Source: MGML01 sp034416335 (lineage in GTDB: Bacteria; Chloroflexota; Dehalococcoidia; Dehalococcoidales; UBA2162). From it: a stretch of 64,000 nucleotides of DNA. Every line of letters begins with the position of its first letter. Positions within the stretch are counted from its first letter, which is position 1. Where the stretch lies: the NCBI GenBank assembly GCA_034416335.1, contig DAOULV010000010.1, positions 225,596-289,595 on the forward strand, given 5' to 3'. The notes below the pieces were generated by a model, which saw only the letters and a program-made list of their open reading frames with translations, ran no database searches and had not been told where the DNA came from. Position numbers and translations under genes: made by a program. This document shows positions 18,765 through 27,373 of this stretch, piece after piece.

Positions 18765-20168
18765 ATGAATTTTCAAGTAACCGGTTTTTCTGGCTCAGTC
18801 AGGTCAAATCATGCCCGTATGCAAGAACTGGAGGGAATGATCAGGGAAGCAGCCGATAAAGATGAACTTATTTCCTGGTTCAAAGATAAACCAGATACTT
18901 TTTCCAATACAGATATTGCGGTGGCCATAGCTCTCTTAGGAGCTAAAGATGTTGGTGCAGACATCAGGATTGTTTCCCTTATTAAGCTGTTCAAACACAT
19001 TGAAGAGAAAATATTTACCGATTCAGAATATCATGAGCACAAGATAGCAAATGAAGTTGAAAATATAGATACACTGGCGATAAACCAGAAAGAACTGAAT
19101 GGCTTGATGAACCAGATAAAGAAAACGGATGGGATTGTTTTGGGAAGTCCCGTTTATTTTGGTGACAGGTCTTCCGTCGCAAATAAGTTGCTACAATTGA
19201 CCAACAGGAATAAGGTGCTTGAAGGCAAAGGCTTTGGAGCTGTGGCAGTTGGGGCTAAAAGGAATGGTGGGCAGGAGACGACACTGATTTATACCCTGTA
19301 TGAGGCTCTAATGCAGGACGCTGTTGTTGTCGGTAATGGTCCAGCTACTTCTCAATATGGTGGTACAGCATGGGCGGGAGACGTAAACAAAATCCTCGAA
19401 GACGAGTTAGGTTTAGATACCTGTTATGGTACTGGTAAACGTGTAGGAAATCTCGCTGAGATATTGAAGAAAGGAAGTAATAATAAAAATAAGCCCGGTC
19501 TGAAACTAACGGTCTTTGTCACCATGGATACCCCAAAAAGAAAATATGAAGAGATAATTAAAAACTATTTCGAAAGATACAAAGATGATTATTCGATAGA
19601 AATAATCAAATTGACGGAATATGATATCTTCAGATGTGTTGGGTGCAGCATCTGCCCTAATCTCTTTATGAAAGAAAAGAATGCAGGAGAAGAAAAAGCG
19701 TATAACTGCATAATTCAGACGCAAAGGGATTCTATGCGGACACTCAAAGACATCCTTCTGGATAGCGACGGTATTGTCATAGCCGGTGTAAATTCTCAAG
19801 AACAGGATCTGGTTTACAGGTACCAGGTATTTATCGAACGAACAAGATTCATCCGCAGAAGTGATTTTCTCCTTACAAATACACCGATAATCAGTTTTTT
19901 CATTAACGAACTGGGCTCGCGAAATAATGCTTTGCACAATTTAAAAGTTGTTACGTCCTACTTAAGGCACAATACATTTATGTTGAAACCCGTTGAACTT
20001 AATATCCGTAAAGGTGAAATTTACTACGAAGACGATTTTTCCGATTACCTTGAGTTGATATCAAAAATAAAAAGCGGGCGTGAACTGGTGGACGCAACGG
20101 TAGTTAGCTACAAGGCTGACGGCTACGGTGATAAAAGTCTTGACAATACCTCCGGTATAAGGAGATGA
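18765..20168 (+). CDS. Tandem flavodoxin-like (NADPH-dependent FMN reductase family) protein
   Basis: A 467-residue protein made of two flavodoxin-like halves. The first (about 1-225) reads TGFSGSVRSNHAR at the FMN-phosphate loop and IVLGSPVYFGDRSSVANKLL, the hallmark of NADPH-dependent FMN reductase/iron-sulfur flavoproteins. The second (about 245-440) starts TVFVTMDTPKRK and carries CVGCSICPNLF, then GIVIAGVNSQEQDLVYRYQ, a degenerate version of the same motif. The cysteine motif could bind an Fe-S cluster or act as a redox pair. It lies 23 bases after the ligase, in the same operon. A role in oxidising or reducing the carrier-bound acyl group is an inference. Confidence 0.75.
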   Translation: MNFQVTGFSGSVRSNHARMQELEGMIREAADKDELISWFKDKPDTFSNTDIAVAIALLGAKDVGADIRIVSLIKLFKHIEEKIFTDSEYHEHKIANEVENIDTLAINQKELNGLMNQIKKTDGIVLGSPVYFGDRSSVANKLLQLTNRNKVLEGKGFGAVAVGAKRNGGQETTLIYTLYEALMQDAVVVGNGPATSQYGGTAWAGDVNKILEDELGLDTCYGTGKRVGNLAEILKKGSNNKNKPGLKLTVFVTMDTPKRKYEEIIKNYFERYKDDYSIEIIKLTEYDIFRCVGCSICPNLFMKEKNAGEEKAYNCIIQTQRDSMRTLKDILLDSDGIVIAGVNSQEQDLVYRYQVFIERTRFIRRSDFLLTNTPIISFFINELGSRNNALHNLKVVTSYLRHNTFMLKPVELNIRKGEIYYEDDFSDYLELISKIKSGRELVDATVVSYKADGYGDKSLDNTSGIRR

Positions 20169-20267
20169 ACAATTTATTGATCTTCAACAAGTCTGGTAAT
20201 ATTCGGTTAACAGAAGCAAACAGACCACGTTATTTCATGAAGATCACCAGAAAGTACACAATAAACA

Positions 20268-21647
20268 ATGACTCAGAAACGAATTGCTATTTTTGTTGAC
20301 CATAAAACACGAGATCTTGCAGGTTTAGTGTATCTTAAATACATTCTCACGGAACAGTTTAATTATAGAGTTCTTCTTGCACCAATAGACTCTTCAAATA
20401 TTATATCCGTATTTTTACCCCACCTTATTTTACTCCCACACTCACGTTTAATAACTAGAGAATCCCTATTAATGAAAAAAGCAAGAAAGATGGGTAGTTT
20501 TGTAGCTAGCCTACCTACAGAGGGTATTGTAAAAAATGAAGAGGTGGGGGCGTACGTGGCAGGGAAATATGCTCATCCAAATAATGTACCAGATATAAAT
20601 TTTGTTTGGGGACAAGGTATGCTGGACATCATGGAAAAACACGAATGTCCATTTTTAAATAAGACGGTCGTTTCCGGAAATCCTCGCTTCGATTTTTATA
20701 GCCCTCCGCTGTCCTCTCTTTTTCCTGCAAAAACAGATTTGTGTTTAAAATACGGGATTACCCCGGACCGGCCGATAATATTGTGGGCTACCAGTTATCC
20801 TTTTGCCAATAGAGATATAACAGAAGTCCAGATAGAGATGAAGAAAAGCAACGTTTATAAAGCTCTGGATGTTAATGAATTTCTGGAATATACAAATCTC
20901 TCACAAAAGCTTTCTCTAGATATTTTTTTCAAATTAGCTGCTCAACGCAAAGACGTTAATTTCATTCTCAAACCTCATCCCTTCGAACGACTAAATCAAA
21001 ATAATATTTACACGAATTATATTGCAGAGTCGAAATTGGATAACGTGTATTTTATCGACTCGGAACCGGTGGCGAATTTACTGAATATTTGCGATATATT
21101 ATTACACCTATCTTCTACCACATCACTTGAAGCATGGCTTCTTGGTAAACAGACAATTTCACTGGAATTTGTCGAAAGAGAAGCAGACAGCCATCTTGAA
21201 CTGCTAAGTGGTGGCGAAGTGGTAAAAAATTACGAAGAACTTGTAGAGACCGTTCAGCAATATTTGAAAACTCCTGAAATCTCGAAACCCGAATTAACGG
21301 CAAGGCAAAAGTTCATTACTAAATGGATAAACAAGGCTGACGGGAAAAGTACTCAAAGGTGTGCAAAGATTATTGACGATTACCTGGTTAATAACTCTAA
21401 CAACCCGCGGATACTGCCTCTTCAAATCATAAAATATTTCATAAATATTATTATCAAGATCTCACTTGACACTTTTCATTATATTTTTGGGATGATGCAC
21501 GGGAGAGAGCAGCGTCAGACTTATAAGTTGAACAGAGCTTTCTATAAAAACAAAAAATTTACAAAAAAGGAAATAGAAGACCTGGAGAATCAAATTAAAA
21601 GCGTCATTACAGATAAGTCGGTCATTATTAATAAATCTGTAGATTAA
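20268..21647 (+). CDS. Surface carbohydrate biosynthesis glycosyltransferase-like protein
   Basis: A 459-residue protein of the surface carbohydrate biosynthesis (SCB) type, related in fold to CDP-glycerol glycerophosphotransferases and GT-B enzymes. Motifs seen are FVWGQGMLDIM, VVSGNPRFDFY, FILKPHPFERLNQ and LLHLSSTTSLEAWLLGK, the last two being the donor-binding side. It has no signal peptide; a hydrophobic stretch near residue 390 (IIKYFINIIIKISL) may attach it to the membrane. It lies 99 bases after the flavoprotein in the AT-rich island and supports the idea that the island makes or decorates a surface polymer. Confidence 0.8.
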   Translation: MTQKRIAIFVDHKTRDLAGLVYLKYILTEQFNYRVLLAPIDSSNIISVFLPHLILLPHSRLITRESLLMKKARKMGSFVASLPTEGIVKNEEVGAYVAGKYAHPNNVPDINFVWGQGMLDIMEKHECPFLNKTVVSGNPRFDFYSPPLSSLFPAKTDLCLKYGITPDRPIILWATSYPFANRDITEVQIEMKKSNVYKALDVNEFLEYTNLSQKLSLDIFFKLAAQRKDVNFILKPHPFERLNQNNIYTNYIAESKLDNVYFIDSEPVANLLNICDILLHLSSTTSLEAWLLGKQTISLEFVEREADSHLELLSGGEVVKNYEELVETVQQYLKTPEISKPELTARQKFITKWINKADGKSTQRCAKIIDDYLVNNSNNPRILPLQIIKYFINIIIKISLDTFHYIFGMMHGREQRQTYKLNRAFYKNKKFTKKEIEDLENQIKSVITDKSVIINKSVD

Positions 21648-21805
21648 TGGACATGAGAATCCGGTTGTTATACGAGTATTATGAACTGGATTTCCGTACT
21701 ACATCGACGTTCTGGATAACAGCTTCCCAGATTGACATTATGTTACGTAATAATATATTATTCATGTAATTTTCATCTTTCATTTGTCAAAAAGGAGATT
21801 ATATT

Positions 21806-23236
21806 ATGCCTTTCAGCGTTTACCCTACCGGAACGACCATTTATAATCCTGCACAGTGCTGGAACGGGTACACTGTATACCAATTGAGAGATGCGGGAGC
21901 AATTGTGGTAAACATGAATGGAAAAACCGTCAAACGTTGGCATAAGTTGAAGGGTTTTCCTACTGCCAATAAAATAATGCCCGGTGGCTATATTATGGGT
22001 AGTACTGCCTTACGTAGTCCCAAACACGGATTTCAGGACGGCGTGGATCTAGTACAGATGGACTGGGATGGGAGGATAGTCTGGCAGTTCAACAAATACG
22101 ATTTAGTAAAAGATCCCCATTACAAGGCACGCTGGATGGCTCGTCACCACCATGACTACCAGCGCGAAGGCAGTTCGGTAGGTTATTATTCACCTCATGA
22201 AGAACCTTTGACAAAAAACGGTAATACTATCATCCTCTGCCATAAAAATACTTACAACACAGCAATCAGTGAAAAGTGGCTTCTGGATGACGCCTTTGTT
22301 GAAGTTAATTGGGATGGCGAAATAATCTGGGAATGGGGGGTGAGTGACCACTATAATGACCTTGGTTTCAGCGAAGTGGCCAAAAACACGTTAGCCCAGA
22401 ACCCTAACATGGTGCAAGCTGGCGAAGGTATGGGCGATTGGATGCATATCAACTCCTGCTCCCTTCTCGGCCCCAACAAATGGTTTGATGCCGGAGACAG
22501 CCGATTTAATCCCGAGAACGTCATTTTCAGTAGCCGTGAATCCAACATCTTAGCTGTTGTGGAAAAGAAAAGCGGAAATATTATCTGGAAAGTAGGACCT
22601 GAATACGTCGAAACAGAATCACTTCGTAACCTGGGGCAAATAGTCGGACCTCACCACTTCCACATGATACCTAAGGGTTTACCCGGTGAAGGTAATATGA
22701 TGGTTTATGATAACGGAGGTTGGGCGGGTTACGGGGCGCCGAATCCCGGCTCTGCTACGGGCAGGCAAAACGCCTTGCGCGATTATTCTCGGATTCTAGA
22801 GTTTGACCCCAATACGCTAGAGATAATTTGGCAGTACCCTCCGACAGTTCTTGGTCCAAGCGCCTTGGCAGTCCGTTACAGTTCCTTCAGTCCGTTAATG
22901 AGTTCTGCTCAGCGGCTGCTTAATGGAAACACACTCATTACCGAGGGTAATTCTGCTCGTATATATGAAGTAACTACAAAAGGTGAGGTAGCCTGGGAAT
23001 TCGTCAATCCACATCAACCTCAAGATGCTGTTTTTCGAGGTATTTATCGAGCCTATCGTGTTCCTTACGAGTGGATTCCCCAACTGGAACAATCCGAAGA
23101 GAAACCGGTGCTCCGTCCGGATAACAGTAAATTCCGTGTTCCTCGCTCAGTCCAGCCAATGAAGACAATAACCCGGAATTTCACACAGAAAAAAGGCACA
23201 CAAGCAGACCTATGCGCCACACCACAAGAAGGATGA
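21806..23236 (+). CDS. Arylsulfotransferase (ASST)-like beta-propeller protein
   Basis: A 476-residue protein matching the arylsulfotransferase/PQQ-like propeller family. Repeated blades of the form MDWDGRIVWQFNKYD, NWDGEIIWEWGVSDHY and KSGNIIWKVGPEYV are visible, with conserved His-rich loops (WMARHHHDYQ, GPHHFHMI). Classical ASSTs are periplasmic and use a catalytic histidine to move sulfate between phenols. This protein has no signal peptide, so it would be cytoplasmic or exported in another way. It has a strong ribosome binding site (AAAAAGGAGA), is less AT-rich than the genes before it, and may be a separate transcription unit. The reaction is unproven. Confidence 0.8.
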   Translation: MPFSVYPTGTTIYNPAQCWNGYTVYQLRDAGAIVVNMNGKTVKRWHKLKGFPTANKIMPGGYIMGSTALRSPKHGFQDGVDLVQMDWDGRIVWQFNKYDLVKDPHYKARWMARHHHDYQREGSSVGYYSPHEEPLTKNGNTIILCHKNTYNTAISEKWLLDDAFVEVNWDGEIIWEWGVSDHYNDLGFSEVAKNTLAQNPNMVQAGEGMGDWMHINSCSLLGPNKWFDAGDSRFNPENVIFSSRESNILAVVEKKSGNIIWKVGPEYVETESLRNLGQIVGPHHFHMIPKGLPGEGNMMVYDNGGWAGYGAPNPGSATGRQNALRDYSRILEFDPNTLEIIWQYPPTVLGPSALAVRYSSFSPLMSSAQRLLNGNTLITEGNSARIYEVTTKGEVAWEFVNPHQPQDAVFRGIYRAYRVPYEWIPQLEQSEEKPVLRPDNSKFRVPRSVQPMKTITRNFTQKKGTQADLCATPQEG

Positions 23237-23308
23237 AGGCTAGTAAAGCTACTTCAGACTACAATTGTCTAATGTAAAAGTGACTTGGACTTATCTGTGG
23301 GGATCTAA

Positions 23309-23422
23309 GCCAAAGACCTTCACACACTGCTTGAAGAATCGGAGATATCCGAAAGAAAGGCTTTTCTTAAATCATTCATCAAGAGGATTGTAGTAGATAA
23401 TAATGAGGAACAGACTGAATAA
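23309..23422 (+). pseudogene. C-terminal remnant of a serine recombinase
   Basis: The reading DLHTLLEESEISERKAFL, continuing with KSFIKRIVVDNNEEQTE and a stop at 23422, matches the C-terminal tail of large serine recombinases (a K-x-FL-x-S-(F/L)-(I/V)-K-x-I segment). A stop codon cuts the frame just upstream, so only about 40 residues survive. Its place between the AT-rich island and tRNA-Ala points to an old integration event. Confidence 0.6.
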
Positions 23423-23425
23423 AAA

Positions 23426-23460
23426 TTCCCCATACTACCTTCATCAGACAATACGGGGAA
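23426..23460 (-). terminator. Terminator of tRNA-Ala
   Basis: On the minus strand an imperfect hairpin (TTCCCCGTA pairing with TATGGGGAA) is followed by a T run, 25 bases downstream of the tRNA-Ala 3' end. Confidence 0.6.
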
Positions 23461-23484
23461 AATAGTTCTGCCTACCGTAAAGCT

Positions 23485-23560
23485 TGGTGGAGCTGAGGGG
23501 ACTCGAACCCCTGACTTCCTCCTTGCAAAGGAGGCGCTCTCCCGGCTGAGCTACAGCCCC
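23485..23560 (-). tRNA. tRNA-Ala (UGC)
   Basis: A complete cloverleaf reads on the minus strand from GGGGCTG at 23560 to an encoded CCA at 23485. The acceptor stem GGGGCUG/CAGCUCC closes with one G-U pair. The D arm GCUCAGCCGGGAGAGC, the anticodon arm CUCCUUUGCAAGGAG with anticodon UGC, and the T arm with GGUUCGAGUCC are all present; the discriminator is A. Its 3' end faces the AT-rich island and the recombinase remnant, the usual side for integration. Confidence 0.97.
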
Positions 23561-23643
23561 ATACGCATAGTATTATAACAGTAAAATGAAAACATTACAC
23601 GATTGTGTCTGAAAGAAGATGAAACGGATAATCCGCTTGAGAC

Positions 23644-24522
23644 CTAGTCCATTTCCAGACGCTGTTTAACCAGCTCTACCACCTGTACCGGATACCTTGC
23701 GATATCCACACCGACCTCGGTCAAAGCCGCCATCTTGCTCTGCGGCGTACCCTTGCCGTCGCCCCTGATTATCGCTCCCGCATGACCCATCTTTTTCTCC
23801 TGAGGGGCGTTAAGACCGGCTATATAGGCGACGACCGGTTTCGTCACCCAGCGGTCTATATAATCGGCGGCCTTTTCTTCCTGTATTCCGCCTACCTCCC
23901 CTACAATAACGATAAGGTCGGTATCGGGATCTCTTTCAAAAAGTTTCAGGATATCCGGCATGCTGGTGAAGACTACGGGATCGGCGCCCATACCTATTAC
24001 GGTACTCTGACCGTACCCGGCGGTTGAGAGGTTTATGCTGATTTCGTAAGAAAGCGTACCGCTGCGCGATATGATACCTATCCTTCCCAGTGTAAACATG
24101 TTCGCCGGCATTATACCTATCTTGGCTTCACCGACAGTAATAATACCGGGAGTCGTCGGCCCGATAATCGTGATATCCCTGCCGCGGGCATATTCCCGGA
24201 TTTCCATTGCGTCGTGCACCGGAACGTTCTCGGTGACTACCGCAAGCAGCTTAATTCCTGCGTCAATATTCTCGATAACCGCATTTTTTAAGGCGGCTGC
24301 GGGAACGAAAAACACGGAGGCTTCTGCTCCTGTTTTCCTGACTGCTTCCTCAACCGTGTTAAATACAGGTACCCCTTCTACTTCCTCGCCGCCTTTACCG
24401 GGAGTTACACCGGCAACGATGTTCGTTCCGTAATCCAGCATCCATTGAGTCTGGACTCTTCCGGTCCTTCCGGTTATCCCCTGTACCAGTACCCGCGTGT
24501 CTTTGTTAAGCAGAATGCTCAT
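23644..24522 (-). CDS. sucD: Succinyl-CoA synthetase-type ligase, alpha subunit
   Basis: A 292-residue alpha subunit of an ADP-forming acyl-CoA ligase. The CoA-binding Rossmann start VLVQGITGRTGRVQTQWML and the phospho-histidine His247 in KKMGHAGAI are both present. It overlaps the beta-subunit gene by 4 bases, so the two are translationally coupled. It would make ATP from succinyl-CoA or charge succinate. The order beta then alpha is standard. Because the divergent neighbour is a 4-hydroxybutyryl-CoA dehydratase homologue, the pair may serve succinyl/4-hydroxybutyryl metabolism; substrate choice cannot be told from sequence. Confidence 0.93.
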   Translation of the reverse strand: MSILLNKDTRVLVQGITGRTGRVQTQWMLDYGTNIVAGVTPGKGGEEVEGVPVFNTVEEAVRKTGAEASVFFVPAAALKNAVIENIDAGIKLLAVVTENVPVHDAMEIREYARGRDITIIGPTTPGIITVGEAKIGIMPANMFTLGRIGIISRSGTLSYEISINLSTAGYGQSTVIGMGADPVVFTSMPDILKLFERDPDTDLIVIVGEVGGIQEEKAADYIDRWVTKPVVAYIAGLNAPQEKKMGHAGAIIRGDGKGTPQSKMAALTEVGVDIARYPVQVVELVKQRLEMD

Positions 24523-25661
24523 CTTTTCCCTTCCACCAGTTCGGCAAGCATCTCCACTCCTTCTTCCGTGGACACGCCCGATGTTACGCGAACACCGTTC
24601 TCTTTAAATATCTGCCAGGTTTCCTCCTGGTGATTACCCAGAGCTTTGGCAACGACCGGGATGGTAACATTATGGTCTTTGAGATAGCGGACGATGCCTT
24701 TTGCCCCTTCGTGAATCGGGTTGATTCCGCCGTACACGTTGATAAACAGTCCCCGGATGCCTTCTTTCTGCATCACCAGGCCCATTACCTTATACAGCAG
24801 CTCCTCGGTAATCGCTCCGCCTGTCTCGAGGAAGTTCGCGGCGCTCATCCTCCGGCTGATAATATCCATCGAAGCCATTCCCAGCCCGGCTCCGCTGGCT
24901 ATGATGGCTATATCACCATCAAGCTCCAGGTAGCTGACGCCGATTTCACGTCCGGCTCTCTCAAGCGGGTTAGTTATTCTTTCAAGCTGGTCCAGACCAA
25001 GTTCCGAATGCCTGTACAAGCCCGAATCATCCATTTCTATCTTTGAGTCGAGTGCTACGTACTCTCCGTTTTTCGTTCGTACCAACGGGTTAATCTCCGC
25101 CAGGATAGCGTCATTGTTCCTGAATACCTGGTATAGCTTCACAAGAATTCCCGGAATTACGTCCAGGTCTTTCCCCTTTAACCCTACCTGCCGGCACATT
25201 TTCCTGGCATCCGAAATCTCCAGTCCATTACTGATGGATACCGCCCGCTGCACGACAGCTTCTGCATTATCCTGGGCTGTCTGATTGATATCCACTCCAC
25301 CCTCGGTACTGAATATAGCCATCGGTGTACCCCGGTAATCGTCGATGGTGATACTCAGGTAATATTCCCTGATAACGTCGACACTCGCGGCAACCATCAC
25401 CTTATTCACCGTCAGCCCGCGTATCTTCGAAGAAAGTATCCGGCTTGCGGTTTCCTCGACATTATCAAGAGAATCAACTGTCCTGACGCCGCCTGCCAGG
25501 TATCTTCCGCCGGTGAGTACCTGTGCTTTAATAACCACGGGCACTCCGATAGCCTCGGCTTTCTCCCTCGCCTCTTCCGCGGTTGTTGCTATGGCAAAGT
25601 CCGGCACGGGAATCCCGCCCTCTTTGAATAGTTCTACGCCTTCATATTCGTATAATTTCAT
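24519..25661 (-). CDS. sucC: Succinyl-CoA synthetase-type ligase, beta subunit
   Basis: A 380-residue beta subunit with an N-terminal ATP-grasp domain (MKLYEYEGVELFKEGGIPVP, then VIKAQVLTGGRYLAGGV), the metal-binding segment AEINPLVRTKNGEYVALDSKI, and the C-terminal flavodoxin-like ligase domain (GLFINVYGGINPIHEGAKG). The length is normal. In the usual GGR-GKAGGV motif Lys is replaced here (GGRYLAGGV), a variation worth noting. It is the first gene of the sucCD pair and is divergent from the dehydratase at 25823. Confidence 0.93.
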   Translation of the reverse strand: MKLYEYEGVELFKEGGIPVPDFAIATTAEEAREKAEAIGVPVVIKAQVLTGGRYLAGGVRTVDSLDNVEETASRILSSKIRGLTVNKVMVAASVDVIREYYLSITIDDYRGTPMAIFSTEGGVDINQTAQDNAEAVVQRAVSISNGLEISDARKMCRQVGLKGKDLDVIPGILVKLYQVFRNNDAILAEINPLVRTKNGEYVALDSKIEMDDSGLYRHSELGLDQLERITNPLERAGREIGVSYLELDGDIAIIASGAGLGMASMDIISRRMSAANFLETGGAITEELLYKVMGLVMQKEGIRGLFINVYGGINPIHEGAKGIVRYLKDHNVTIPVVAKALGNHQEETWQIFKENGVRVTSGVSTEEGVEMLAELVEGKR

Positions 25662-25822
25662 AGTCGCTGGTTTTCAGAATACAATATCGACCGATTATCC
25701 GTCAACTTGATGCGGCAATCGTTTACCGCATTGTTGCCGAAACTGTCATAAAAATGATAGAATAGAACAGCATTCGTACCGGAAATGCAATCCCCGCACT
25801 TATTATTAGGAGGTGGTTAGCT

Positions 25823-27268
25823 GTGGGTATAATGACAAAAGAACAGTATTATGATTCACTAAAAGACCTTCATCACACTGCATACATCCTTGGTGAAAAG
25901 GTCGAAAACATCCACGAACACCCGCTTATCAGTCATATGACTGCTTCTGTCGCCAAGACGTATGAACTTGAAAACGACCCCGAAGGAAGGGAGTACCTTG
26001 TCGCGAAGTCAGGCCTGGTAGACGAGGATGTCAGCCGTTTTCTTAAATTCTACGAAAGTCCTGACGACCTTATAGCAAAGGTCAGGATGCTTAAATACCT
26101 AGCCCATAATATCGGCGGCTGTTATATGCGCTGCACCGGAATGGATGCCATAAGCTCCGTCGGTATAGAGGTATACAACTGCGACCAGAAATACGGTACG
26201 GAGTACTGGGACAGGCTGGTCAATTTCATTACATTCATGCAGAAACACGACTACGTACTTTTCAGCGGTGTGACCGACGTCAAGGGAGACAGGTCGAAGA
26301 GACCTTCCGACCAGTCCGACCCGGATATGTACCTGCGGGTTGTGGACAGGAATAATGACGGTATAGTCGTCAGAGGCGCCAAGATACACCAGACGGGCTC
26401 TCTCTGCGCCCACTGGGGTATTGCGGTGCCCGCCAGGGAAATGCGTGAAGCTGATAAGGATTACGCCGTCTGCTTCGCTTTTCCTGCTGATGCGGAGGGT
26501 GTCGTTCACGTCTATGGCAGGGGTACTCTTGAATCGAGACCTATGGAAGGCTGCGACCTCGGAAATATCGAATTCAGTAAATTCGCCCCGATGGTACTTT
26601 TCAACGACGTATTCATCCCCTGGAAGTACGTCTTCCTCGACGGTGAATACGAGTATGCTGGTAATATGGTAAGAAGTTTCGGTAACTACCACCGTCATTC
26701 GCACGGCGGATGCAAATGCGGAGTCGGCGATATTCTTATCGGCGCCGCCGCGACCGCTGCCGACTATAACGGCGTTCCTAACGTATCGCACATAAGGACC
26801 AAATATGCCGAGATGCTTAAAGTAACGGAAGCCATATACGGCTGCTCCATTGCAGCATCCGTTGAATCCACGAAAACCCCTTCCGGCATCTACCAGGTGG
26901 ACCCGGTACTCTCCAATACGTCCAAGCTATATGAAGGCAAGGAACTGGCCGAAGTAATCCGTATGATGATCGAAATCGCCGGAGGTATGGTAACCGGTAT
27001 ACCTTCACAGAAGGACTTCGATAACCCTGATATCGGCCCTCTGCTTCATAAATATCTCAAGGGCGTCGACGGCGTATCCACCGAAGACAGGGTACGTATA
27101 TTCAGGCTGATTGAAAAACTCGCTTTCGAAAGCCGGGATATCGTTTCCAACATTCACGGGGCCGGTTCTCCAGAGACGCACCGTATGACTATCCTCAACA
27201 ACGCCAACATCGAGGAAAAGAAGAAATTCGCCAAGAAACTCGCCGGTATTAAAGAAGAAGAAAAATAA
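25823..27268 (+). CDS. abfD: 4-hydroxybutyryl-CoA dehydratase / vinylacetyl-CoA delta-isomerase family
   Basis: A 481-residue flavin and 4Fe-4S enzyme of the HpaB/AbfD superfamily. The Clostridium aminobutyricum enzyme binds its cluster with two cysteines four apart, plus a histidine and a cysteine seven apart. Here these appear as Cys100 and Cys104 (GGCYMRCTG) and His290 and Cys297 (NYHRHSHGGCKCG), so the cluster-binding form is well supported against plain flavin monooxygenases. The enzyme would turn 4-hydroxybutyryl-CoA into crotonyl-CoA. Start is the GTG at 25823, eight bases after AGGAGGT; the ATG at 25832 is too far from it. A strong terminator follows. The many paralogues in anaerobes leave the true substrate open. 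Confidence 0.88.
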   Translation: MGIMTKEQYYDSLKDLHHTAYILGEKVENIHEHPLISHMTASVAKTYELENDPEGREYLVAKSGLVDEDVSRFLKFYESPDDLIAKVRMLKYLAHNIGGCYMRCTGMDAISSVGIEVYNCDQKYGTEYWDRLVNFITFMQKHDYVLFSGVTDVKGDRSKRPSDQSDPDMYLRVVDRNNDGIVVRGAKIHQTGSLCAHWGIAVPAREMREADKDYAVCFAFPADAEGVVHVYGRGTLESRPMEGCDLGNIEFSKFAPMVLFNDVFIPWKYVFLDGEYEYAGNMVRSFGNYHRHSHGGCKCGVGDILIGAAATAADYNGVPNVSHIRTKYAEMLKVTEAIYGCSIAASVESTKTPSGIYQVDPVLSNTSKLYEGKELAEVIRMMIEIAGGMVTGIPSQKDFDNPDIGPLLHKYLKGVDGVSTEDRVRIFRLIEKLAFESRDIVSNIHGAGSPETHRMTILNNANIEEKKKFAKKLAGIKEEEK

Positions 27269-27288
27269 ACTAGCAGTTAACAGAGATA

Positions 27289-27320
27289 GGCCGTCCCGAT
27301 AAATCGGGACGGCCATTTTT
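27289..27320 (+). terminator. Rho-independent terminator after the dehydratase gene
   Basis: A perfect hairpin GGCCGTCCCGAT-AA-ATCGGGACGGCC is followed by a T run. It lies between the convergent ends of the dehydratase and the histidine kinase genes. Confidence 0.9.
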
Positions 27321-27373
27321 TATCCAGATTATCTTCCGGGGAGGGCAATCTTATACTTGAGATAATCCTCCCG

